DNA of 64,000 nt, taken from NCBI RefSeq assembly GCF_001721685.1, contig NZ_CP012502.1, positions 620,001 to 684,000 of the forward strand, given 5' to 3'. The notes under the pieces are model-generated. The model saw only the letters and a program-made list of their open reading frames with translations. It was not told the DNA's origin and did no database searches. This DNA comes from Salisediminibacterium beveridgei (GTDB lineage: Bacteria > Bacillota > Bacilli > Bacillales > Salisediminibacteriaceae). Below are positions 1 through 5,927 of the stretch, piece by piece. The stretch's first letter is position 1. Each line of letters opens with the position of its first letter. The translations under genes and the position numbers were made by a program.

Positions 1-12
1 GGGTCGGTTAGT

Positions 13-24
13 GCAATCGTTTGC
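13..24. promoter_or_regulatory. LacI-family-type operator palindrome
   Basis: GCAATCGTTTGC is a near-perfect palindrome with the central CG typical of operators of LacI-family sugar repressors. It overlaps a second palindrome, TTTGCGCAAA (21-30). It lies about 40 nt downstream of a leftward promoter at 69-97, so it would sit in the leader of a gene beyond the left edge. The regulator and target are not visible. Confidence 0.45.
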
Positions 25-68
25 GCAAAAGTGGCAATCCTATCACCCGTGAAATCGAATATGTTTGC

Positions 69-97
69 ATTATACCATGCAGCTGAAAGCGTGTCCA
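69..97 (-). promoter_or_regulatory. sigma-A promoter firing out of the left edge
   Basis: On the minus strand TGGACA (97-92), a 17-nt spacer and TATAAT (74-69) form a near-consensus vegetative promoter. It points left, away from the ssb operon, whose terminator-like hairpin lies just upstream at 120-145. Its gene is outside the window. Confidence 0.6.
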
Positions 98-119
98 CGG
101 CGGAATAAAGTAAAGGATA

Positions 120-150
120 CCCGCCACTACTACCGAAGTGGCGGGCGTTT
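120..150 (-). terminator. hairpin ending the ssb operon
   Basis: CCCGCCACT and AGTGGCGGG form a perfect 9-bp stem with an 8-nt loop, just after the stop codon of the small ORF at 157. The T-run is imperfect on both strands, so termination strength is uncertain; it may also serve rightward transcription. Confidence 0.55.
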
Positions 151-156
151 TGGTTG

Positions 157-450
157 TCATTCCGGGTGAGGATTCAACAAGAGCGCACTCATCGGATCAT
201 TCTTTACATCCTCTAACGTGCGTTTACTGCCTTGGCATTCAATACAGCTGATCAGATGATGCATCATGTAGTTCATTTCGGATAAATGAGACTCGCATTT
301 ACTCAGCCGTTTATGAATGAAGGCCATATCAGCAACCGTATCGTCGCTGTTATTCAGGCTGTTTACCCTGTGAATCAAGGCTTTTGTCAGAAGGATCTGT
401 TCTTGCTGACTTTTGGAAACGGACTGGATGATCTGCAGTTGATCCATCAT
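157..450 (-). CDS. small hypothetical protein coupled to ssb
   Basis: A 97-residue ORF of unrecognised family. Its ATG overlaps the ssb stop in an ATGA arrangement and is preceded by a G-rich ribosome site inside the end of ssb, so it is almost certainly translated with ssb. The product is hydrophilic and mostly helix-forming, with heptad-like Leu/Ile/Met spacing in its first half and a CIEC cysteine pair near residue 70. It has no signal peptide or membrane segment. Location next to an SSB paralogue suggests, but does not prove, a DNA-uptake or DNA-processing role. A second ATG follows immediately, so the true start may be one codon later. Confidence 0.6.
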   Translation of the reverse strand: MMDQLQIIQSVSKSQQEQILLTKALIHRVNSLNNSDDTVADMAFIHKRLSKCESHLSEMNYMMHHLISCIECQGSKRTLEDVKNDPMSALLLNPHPE

Positions 451-923
451 TGCAAAGCCCCCTCTTTTGCAACAGTTTTGTAGGGCATCCGGCTTTCCTT
501 CACGGAGTCGGCGCCGCCGAATGAATCGGGAGCTTCCTGACTATGCGGGTCGAGCGCCTCATTGATCAGTGCCTGAGGTTCGTTATCCGCGCCACGACCT
601 GGTACCCGTTTCAGGTACTGGAATCCGACGCTTTCTGCAACGAGTTCGATGCTGTTGTAACGGGCATGGCCTTGCGGTAAATAAGTCATCGGCATCATTC
701 GCCCGTTTATGGTCACGATGGAGCCTTTTCCGCAGTAGTCATGAATTCTTTCTGCAGTGGTGCGCCAGGCAACTACAGGGATGAAGTCTGTTTTATACTC
801 ATTGTCTTTGCTTTTGAAATCACGTCTGACAGCGACATGGAACCGAACATAATGCTTTCCATGAGCGGTTGTACCGAGTTTTGGATCATTTGCTATTCTT
901 CCGACAATTGTGAACTGATTCAT
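447..923 (-). CDS. ssb: single-stranded DNA-binding protein, short-tail paralogue
   Basis: An OB-fold SSB of 158 residues. The start at 923 is chosen because AGGAGGA lies just upstream and the protein then begins MNQFTIVGRI, as in the family; the longer upstream reading adds an unrelated leader. Residues 1-110 carry the SSB fold (VGRIANDPKL, VRFHVAVRRDF, FIPVVAWR). The C-terminus ends in KEGALQ and lacks the acidic DDDIPF-like tip that housekeeping SSBs use to recruit repair and replication partners. That matches the B. subtilis SsbB (YwpH) type used in natural transformation rather than the essential SsbA; this paralogue assignment is inference. It is the first gene of a two-gene leftward operon. 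Confidence 0.85.
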   Translation of the reverse strand: MNQFTIVGRIANDPKLGTTAHGKHYVRFHVAVRRDFKSKDNEYKTDFIPVVAWRTTAERIHDYCGKGSIVTINGRMMPMTYLPQGHARYNSIELVAESVGFQYLKRVPGRGADNEPQALINEALDPHSQEAPDSFGGADSVKESRMPYKTVAKEGALQ

Positions 924-1014
924 GAATGATTCCTCCTGAGTAATGGTTTTGAATCCATGTCGTAACTGATGAACTGATGTCATCGTCAAACACCGTCACA
1001 TCCTTTTGAAGTAT

Positions 1015-1044
1015 TTTATATAGCTGAGAAGTGAGCGGATTCAA
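1015..1044 (-). promoter_or_regulatory. possible ssb promoter
   Basis: On the minus strand TTGAAT (1044-1039), an 18-nt spacer and TATAAA (1020-1015) resemble a sigma-A promoter about 90 nt before the ssb start. A weak ComK-box-like motif lies just upstream, as expected for a competence gene, but the match is partial. Confidence 0.35.
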
Positions 1045-1176
1045 ACTTCAGAAACGGCTATTTTTGCTGTTTCACTCAGGTATAAGAAGTAATATTACGG
1101 CAAATGAGAGCGCTTTACAATAGCAAAACGAGCTGACATGTGACGGATTTGTGTCGGAAATAATCTGACGATCGAT

Positions 1177-1205
1177 TTGACGGAAGCGCTTCCAATTGGT
1201 ATATT
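1177..1205 (+). promoter_or_regulatory. csp promoter with palindrome in spacer
   Basis: TTGACG, a 17-nt spacer and TATATT make a strong sigma-A promoter. The spacer contains most of the perfect palindrome GGAAGCGCTTCC (1182-1193), a likely repressor-binding site; it resembles but does not match a CcpA cre site. The leader would be about 60 nt. Confidence 0.65.
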
Positions 1206-1271
1206 TGAGTTAGACTACGCCCAGTATAACTTGGGGGTATCAGATTTTATAACGAAGGGATTGTTCACACC

Positions 1272-1469
1272 ATGCAGGGAAAAGTCAAATGGTTTAATGC
1301 AGAAAAAGGATTCGGATTTATCGAGCGGGAAGATGGAGAAGATGTCTTCGTTCACTACTCAGCAATTGACCAGGAGGGCTTCAAATCACTGGATGAAGGA
1401 CAGCACGTAGAGTTCGAAATTGTTGAAGGCGCAAGAGGACCTCAAGCATCCAATGTCGTCAAAGTCTGA
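1272..1469 (+). CDS. csp: cold-shock protein, CspA/CspB family
   Basis: A 65-residue single cold-shock domain covering the whole protein, the normal family length. RNP1 (KGFGFIE, residues 13-19) and RNP2 (VFVHYSAI, about 26-33) carry the aromatic residues that stack on single-stranded RNA or DNA, and the start [13 protein letters not shown] is canonical. The protein acts in the cytoplasm as an RNA chaperone that melts secondary structure. An AAGGGA site lies 10 nt before the ATG. It is a single-gene unit with its own strong promoter and terminator. Which B. subtilis paralogue (CspB, CspC or CspD) it matches cannot be decided by eye. Confidence 0.95.
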   Translation: MQGKVKWFNAEKGFGFIEREDGEDVFVHYSAIDQEGFKSLDEGQHVEFEIVEGARGPQASNVVKV

Positions 1470-1514
1470 GTACACGTTATAAAATAATGAGATGCCAAAA
1501 CGTCAAGCGCGTTT

Positions 1515-1548
1515 AACCCGTTTTCAGATTAATGGAAACGGGTTTTTA
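1515..1548 (+). terminator. csp intrinsic terminator
   Basis: AACCCGTTT (1515-1523) pairs with AAACGGGTT (1536-1544), followed by TTT. It lies 46 nt after the csp stop. A copy of the dispersed repeat begins 16 nt after the stem. Confidence 0.85.
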
Positions 1549-1560
1549 TCAAATTTCACA

Positions 1561-1650
1561 GGATTGATTACGTTCGCTAAGGGATTGAAGTGTAAGTACA
1601 ACGAAGGCTTTCGTTACCCGAATGGGAATTTCAACTTCTGTGAAAGGTGG
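1561..1650 (+). repeat. terminator-associated dispersed repeat, copy 1
   Basis: Starts GGATTGATTACGTTCGC and contains ATTGAAGTGTAAGTACAAC and CGAAGGCTTTCG. It aligns end to end with copies at 9678, 39388 and 43058 (minus). It lies in the direction of csp transcription, just after its terminator. Further downstream (1657-1708) a nested hairpin TGAATCGG/CCGATTCA with inner CCATG/CATGG may belong to the same element. Confidence 0.65.
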
Positions 1651-1751
1651 GTACATTGAATCGGCCCATGCTTTTGTCACGACAGACATGGCAGTAAAAT
1701 CCGATTCATCTGAGCACAGATAAGTTTGTGAAAATCAAAAAAGATTTTTTG

Positions 1752-1778
1752 GTTTTAGCAGGAGATCGATGTGGGAAT
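1752..1778 (+). promoter_or_regulatory. possible sigma-B-type promoter of hpf
   Basis: GTTTTA (1752-1757), a 15-nt spacer and GGGAAT (1773-1778) match the general-stress consensus GTTTAA/GGGTAT with one mismatch in each box. It is about 40 nt before the hpf start. The B. subtilis orthologue is known to be under sigma-B and sigma-H, which makes this reading plausible. The rest of the 349-bp csp-hpf gap holds the csp terminator and repeat copy 1. Confidence 0.45.
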
Positions 1779-1818
1779 GACGAAACATATATACATACCC
1801 GAAAGGAGGAATTTGTCT

Positions 1819-2370
1819 ATGAATTTTAATATTCGAGGCGAAAACCTGGAAGTTACTTCAGCATTGAAAGACTACGTAGAAAAAAAGGTGGGTAAACTTG
1901 AGAAGTATTTTGAAACGACTCCGTCTTCCGATGTCCATGTGAAGATGAGTGTTCTGAATACCGAACAAAAGGTGGAAATCACCATACCAATGCCTAAATT
2001 ACTCCTTCGAGCAGAAGAGAAACATGCGGATATGTACGCCGCGATTGATCTGGTCATTGAAAAGCTAGAGCGACAGATCCGTAAGCATAAAACGAAAGTG
2101 AACCGAAAATTCCGTGGGGAAGACAGCTTGAAGTATATGTTCAAAAATGAGCTGGAGCCACTTGCGGAAGAAGAGATATCCGATGATGAGCTCGAGATCG
2201 TGCGCACAAAGCGCTTTGATCTGAAGCCGATGGATGCCGAGGAAGCGATTTTGCAAATGGATATGCTCGGCCACAGTTTCTTTGTCTTCTCGGACGCGAT
2301 CAGCGGGATTACAAGCGTTGTCTACCGAAGAAGTGATGGCAAATACGGCCTGATCGAACCGGAAGGGTAA
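1819..2370 (+). CDS. hpf: long-form ribosome hibernation promoting factor
   Basis: A 183-residue long-form HPF, which binds the 30S decoding region and drives formation of inactive 100S ribosome dimers in stationary phase or stress. The N-terminal YfiA/HPF domain (about 1-100; starts MNFNIRGENLEVTSALKDYV) is followed by an acidic linker and the C-terminal dimerisation domain (about 125-183; VRTKRFDLKPMDAEEAILQM and a VVYRRSDGKYGLIEP end). Length fits the family. The start is set by AAAGGAGG nine bases upstream; the longer upstream reading begins before this ribosome site. Single-gene unit with its own terminator and a possible stress promoter. Confidence 0.95.
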   Translation: MNFNIRGENLEVTSALKDYVEKKVGKLEKYFETTPSSDVHVKMSVLNTEQKVEITIPMPKLLLRAEEKHADMYAAIDLVIEKLERQIRKHKTKVNRKFRGEDSLKYMFKNELEPLAEEEISDDELEIVRTKRFDLKPMDAEEAILQMDMLGHSFFVFSDAISGITSVVYRRSDGKYGLIEPEG

Positions 2371-2393
2371 ACCCAACTAAAGCGAAACCAACT

Positions 2394-2424
2394 GCACCCC
2401 TGGACTTTTGTCCAGGGGTGCTTT
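2394..2424 (+). terminator. hpf intrinsic terminator
   Basis: GCACCCCTGGAC and GTCCAGGGGTGC form a perfect 12-bp stem with a TTTT loop, followed by TTT, 23 nt after the hpf stop. The next 115 bp to the ptsG terminator hold nothing I can identify. Confidence 0.9.
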
Positions 2425-2537
2425 CAGGTTCATGCTTTTTGATTCAGTCAATTATCCGGGGCCTTTGCCAATCATTCAGACATCCGTGTGAACTAATGGC
2501 TGCCACGGCGAATGCAAAACCGTGAATCGGAAACGGA

Positions 2538-2570
2538 AAAAGGGCCTGAGCGCTTTGCTCAGACCCTTTT
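2538..2570 (-). terminator. ptsG intrinsic terminator
   Basis: On the minus strand GGGTCTGAGC and GCTCAGGCCC pair around a short loop and are followed by TTTTTCC, immediately after the ptsG stop. One G-T pair; A-rich on the other side, so possibly bidirectional. Confidence 0.85.
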
Positions 2571-2575
2571 GTCTG

Positions 2576-4600
2576 TTACGAAATCGTTATTCTTCCTGTT
2601 TCGGTACGGGTGACTGCACCTTCTTTTGTGATCGTGACTGTTTTTTGTTCTGCGAGATTCGTAAAGATAACAGGCGTTGTTGCAGCTTTCGCTTCACGCT
2701 TGACTTTGTCGAGGTCGAAACGGATCAGTTCATCGCCAACTTCCACCTTGTCACCTTGTGAAACGAAGGCTTCAAAACCGTCTCCCTTCATATTTACGGT
2801 GTCTACACCGATATGAACAAGCACTTCCGTTCCGTCTTCTGCGAGAAGACCGACCGCGTGCATCGTCGGGAACAGGTTGACGACTTCACCTTTTACCGGA
2901 GAAACAACGAGGCCGTCTGTCGGTTCAATGGCAAAACCGTCGCCCATCATTTTTTCTGAGAACATTTTATCTGGAACAGTGTCCAGGCTGACAAGAGTCC
3001 CTTCGAGAGGCATTGCCAGATCAAGGCTCGATTCAACTTGGGAAGGAGCAGTTGAAACGTTGGGATCTTCGTATTCAGACGGGGATTTCCCGTTGATGAT
3101 GTCGCGCATCTGTCCTTTAATCGTTTCAGAACGGGGACCGAAAATCGCCTGAATGTTTTTATCAATGACCATCACGCCGGATGCGCCAAGCTGTTTCAGA
3201 CGTTCTTTATCGACTTGGTCTGTGTCATCGACGGCCATACGCAGACGTGTGATGCAAGCGTCTAGATAGGTGATGTTCTCTTTTCCGCCCATCGCCTTCA
3301 ACACTTCATACGGCAGTTCTGTGTTTCCTCCGCTTGCTTTTGCGGAAGATCCGTTACCGTTATCCTTTTCGCGACCTGGTGTCATCAGGTTGAATTTCGT
3401 AATCGCGAATCGGAACCCGAAGTAATAGATGACAGCAAAGACGAGACCGACAGGAATGACGAGCCACCATTCGGTGCGCCCAGGCAGGATGCCGTACAAG
3501 AAGAAGTCAATGACACCGCCGGAGAACGTCATCCCGATCTGTACATCGAGAAGGTGCATGGTCATGAACGATAAGCCGGCAAAGATCGTGTGAATACCGA
3601 ACAACAACGGCGCAACAAACAGGAAAGAGAACTCAATCGGTTCAGTGATCCCTGTCAAAAAGGACGTCAATGCCGCTGAACTCATGATACCGGCAACGAC
3701 TTTTTTGTTCTCAGGACGTGCACAGTGATAAATCGCAAGTGCTGCAGCAGGGAGACCAAACATCATGAACGGGAATTTACCGGTCATGTAGGCACCGGCA
3801 GTAACCTCGGCACCGTCGCGGATCTGGTTAAAGAAGATCTGCTGGTCCCCGCGGATCACTTCGCCTGCGGCATTTGTATACGAACCGAATTCAAACCAGA
3901 ACGGTGAATAGAAAATGTGGTGCAGACCGAACGGAATCAACGCACGTTCAATGACACCGAAAATGAACGTGGACAATGTCCGATTGGCTTCCGTCATGAA
4001 ATACGCCAGGTTATTAAGCCCGTCCTGGGCAAACGGCCAGACGAGGTGCATGGCAACACCGAGCAAAATCGCGGTAGCAGCCGTGACGATGGGAACGAAA
4101 CGCTTTCCGGCAAAGAAACCGAGGTAAGAGGGTAGTTCAATGTTATAAAACCGGTTGTACATATACGCACCCATCAGACCGGCGATGATTCCGCCGAATA
4201 CCCCTGTCTGAAGGGTTGGTATACCGAGCACGTTGGCCAGATCCGGGCTGCCTTCAATGGCCGAAGCGTCAATGCCGCCGATGACACTCATCGTGACATT
4301 CATGATCAGGTAACCGATAATCGCAGCGAGACCGGCGACACCGTCCCCGTCAGAGAGCCCGATGGCAACACCAACAGCGAATAAGAGCGGCAGGTTGGCG
4401 AAGACGATATCCCCGGAAGCCTGCATCATTTCAGCAATCAGGGCGATGATGTTGGAATCAAGAAAAGCAAAACGGGCGATCATGTCCGGGTTTTGCATGG
4501 CGTCACCGAAGGCGAGCAGAATCCCTGCTGCCGGGAGAAGTGCCACTGGAAGCATCAATGAGCGACCGACTTTTTGTAAAATACCAAATGCGTTTTTCAT
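2576..4600 (-). CDS. ptsG: glucose PTS permease EIICBA
   Basis: A 674-residue fused glucose-specific enzyme II that imports and phosphorylates glucose using phosphate from HPr. The membrane EIIC domain comes first (about 1-410, roughly ten hydrophobic segments, starting MKNAFGILQKVGRSLMLPVA). EIIB follows (about 440-515, phospho-Cys in YLDACITRLR), then EIIA (about 545-665, with the VHIGVDTVNMKGDGF active-site region). The start at 4600 is fixed by AGGAGG nearby; the in-frame extension upstream runs back into the regulatory leader. It is preceded by a GlcT-responsive RAT/terminator, a strong promoter inside the end of glcT, and glcT itself, the same arrangement as glcT-ptsG in B. subtilis. 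Confidence 0.95.
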   Translation of the reverse strand: MKNAFGILQKVGRSLMLPVALLPAAGILLAFGDAMQNPDMIARFAFLDSNIIALIAEMMQASGDIVFANLPLLFAVGVAIGLSDGDGVAGLAAIIGYLIMNVTMSVIGGIDASAIEGSPDLANVLGIPTLQTGVFGGIIAGLMGAYMYNRFYNIELPSYLGFFAGKRFVPIVTAATAILLGVAMHLVWPFAQDGLNNLAYFMTEANRTLSTFIFGVIERALIPFGLHHIFYSPFWFEFGSYTNAAGEVIRGDQQIFFNQIRDGAEVTAGAYMTGKFPFMMFGLPAAALAIYHCARPENKKVVAGIMSSAALTSFLTGITEPIEFSFLFVAPLLFGIHTIFAGLSFMTMHLLDVQIGMTFSGGVIDFFLYGILPGRTEWWLVIPVGLVFAVIYYFGFRFAITKFNLMTPGREKDNGNGSSAKASGGNTELPYEVLKAMGGKENITYLDACITRLRMAVDDTDQVDKERLKQLGASGVMVIDKNIQAIFGPRSETIKGQMRDIINGKSPSEYEDPNVSTAPSQVESSLDLAMPLEGTLVSLDTVPDKMFSEKMMGDGFAIEPTDGLVVSPVKGEVVNLFPTMHAVGLLAEDGTEVLVHIGVDTVNMKGDGFEAFVSQGDKVEVGDELIRFDLDKVKREAKAATTPVIFTNLAEQKTVTITKEGAVTRTETGRITIS

Positions 4601-4727
4601 CAGTGTGTTCCTCCTGTTTTGTAATTTGGGTGGCTTTCGTTTGTCATACAAGATGCGAGGCCTCATGCAGGGTGATCCCTGCGGCATCAGTGTATCAGGC
4701 CGTATTCCGGAAAAATGCAAACAAAAA

Positions 4728-4835
4728 GGCATGAGGGAAAAAGATACAGCTCTCCCGACGTCCCGTACAGTGCGTCCACTGCGGGTCAGGTTTACTGCGA
4801 TCCTTTTCTCTCATGCCTGCATAACCAGTAACACG
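4728..4835 (-). promoter_or_regulatory. GlcT antiterminator target (RAT) overlapping terminator
   Basis: On the minus strand the leader contains GTGTTACTGG...CAGGCATGAGAG (4835-4808), the recognisable GlcT binding element. Its 3' part GGCATGAGAGAAAAGGAT (4817-4800) also forms the left arm of a terminator whose right arm is ATCTTTTTCCCTCATGCC (4745-4728), followed by TTTTT. RAT and terminator therefore share bases and exclude each other. GlcT binding would stabilise the RAT and let transcription reach ptsG. A further hairpin lies in the long loop. Confidence 0.88.
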
Positions 4836-4870
4836 GAAAAAGAAAGCGTGTTTCAATTGATTTCGTAATC

Positions 4871-4899
4871 ATATTAATTGATCTTGCGAACGTTGTCAA
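4871..4899 (-). promoter_or_regulatory. ptsG promoter
   Basis: On the minus strand TTGACA (4899-4894), 17 nt and TAATAT (4876-4871). The promoter sits within the last codons of glcT, about 35 nt before the RAT, so ptsG can be made without glcT read-through. Confidence 0.8.
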
Positions 4900-5719
4900 C
4901 AATTCTTTGCAAATGAAGCGTCAGATAAACGGCTTCTGCATCCGGTACAGCTTTTTTCAGCCGGCGTTGCATCACTTTCATCAATTTCCACGACAGGTTG
5001 TAGCAGACAGGGTACTGTTGTTGCAAGACATCTTTCAGAGCATCCTGATTCTCCACATAGTTCTCAAACTGAATCCGTTCAATCGCGTGATGCAAGTGCC
5101 TGACAAGTCGCAAGTAATTCATATCCCTGCGATCGATCTGCATGGCGAGGTTCTCCTCGATGATGTCGACCAGTTCCCCGACCATCTGGGTATGCCGGTT
5201 CACTTCCGCAAGATTCCGATTCGTCAGGGCACTGTGGATATGAAGTGTAATAAAGCCGATTTCGCCAGCCGGGATCCGGACACCGACTTGATGACCAAAC
5301 CATTCGGTCAATTCAGTTGCTACGGCATATTCCTGCGGATAGGCAAGTTCGGTTTCCTGCAGGAACGGGTTATTGATCCCCTGCCCTTGCTGAATCCGCT
5401 TGACGGCGAAATGCAGGTGGTCGGTGAGGCCGACGTGAATGTGTTCGTTCAGTCTCGCACCAAAGCGGTCTTCGAGTTTATCGATGAACTCATTCATAAC
5501 CCCGATGAAGTCCTCCTCCACGTATTCAAGCAGGCTCATATACTGTTCCTGTTCTGCCTGATCCTTTAAGACAAAAAATTTTTCCGCCTGGGTTCCGGCA
5601 ATCTCGTCCCCGGGCTTTTTCCCGAATCCAAGCCCTTTGCCAATAAGCACCACTTCTTCGTACGCCTCGTGGTTGGCGATGACGACATTATTATTCAGTA
5701 CTTTCGTCACACTGAGCAT
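4874..5719 (-). CDS. glcT: PtsGHI transcription antiterminator GlcT
   Basis: A 281-residue BglG/SacY-family antiterminator. The N-terminal RNA-binding CAT domain (about 1-55, MLSVTKVLNNNVVIA) is followed by two PTS regulation domains. PRD1 (about 65-170) has conserved His in HVGLTDHLHFAV and FITLHIHSA. PRD2 (about 175-281) has His in LVRHLHHAIERI and LTLHLQRIV. PtsG phosphorylates such proteins on PRD His to switch them off without glucose. The start at 5719 is set by AAGGAGG; about 47 upstream in-frame codons have no ribosome site. Adjacency to ptsG and a GlcT-type RAT identify it as GlcT rather than LicT or SacY. Confidence 0.92.
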   Translation of the reverse strand: MLSVTKVLNNNVVIANHEAYEEVVLIGKGLGFGKKPGDEIAGTQAEKFFVLKDQAEQEQYMSLLEYVEEDFIGVMNEFIDKLEDRFGARLNEHIHVGLTDHLHFAVKRIQQGQGINNPFLQETELAYPQEYAVATELTEWFGHQVGVRIPAGEIGFITLHIHSALTNRNLAEVNRHTQMVGELVDIIEENLAMQIDRRDMNYLRLVRHLHHAIERIQFENYVENQDALKDVLQQQYPVCYNLSWKLMKVMQRRLKKAVPDAEAVYLTLHLQRIVDNVRKIN

Positions 5720-5771
5720 GTACGTTGGCCTCCTTTTCGTTTTACTGGTCAATTGAGCGTGTGACAGCTTC

Positions 5772-5800
5772 AGTATATCGACAGTCTTCGACAGATTCAA
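5772..5800 (-). promoter_or_regulatory. glcT promoter
   Basis: On the minus strand TTGAAT (5800-5795), 17 nt and TATACT (5777-5772), about 50 nt before the glcT ATG. Confidence 0.65.
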
Positions 5801-5850
5801 GGCATGATGACGGATATTTCCCACTTGAAATGGTTTTATTGAACCGATTC

Positions 5851-5879
5851 TTGTAAGCATGCAGACAAACTGATAAAAT
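5851..5879 (+). promoter_or_regulatory. secA promoter
   Basis: TTGTAA, 17 nt, TAAAAT, about 50 nt before the secA start and divergent from glcT. Confidence 0.6.
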
Positions 5880-5927
5880 CAAGAGTAGCGTTAAAAACGA
5901 GAATATGAAATAAGGGAGTCATGTCCA

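Larger units (their letters stand above)
924..1271. other. intergenic region between divergent ssb and csp
   Basis: This 348-bp stretch has no supportable gene. It holds a weak leftward promoter (1015-1044), a ComK-box-like element (1052-1064, AAAC-N5-TTTT), an imperfect GAGAGCGCTTT palindrome near 1106, and the strong rightward csp promoter (1177-1205) with a 12-bp palindrome in its spacer. Confidence 0.6.

Noticed and set aside
1100..1116. CcpA cre site near ssb/csp
   Set aside because: GAGAGCGCTTTACA-like sequence has the central CG, but the flanking bases do not fit the cre consensus without a gap.
1561..1650. Group IIC intron at the terminator-linked repeat
   Set aside because: The location suits one, but no GUGYG start, domain V or reverse transcriptase is visible, and the copies are far too short.
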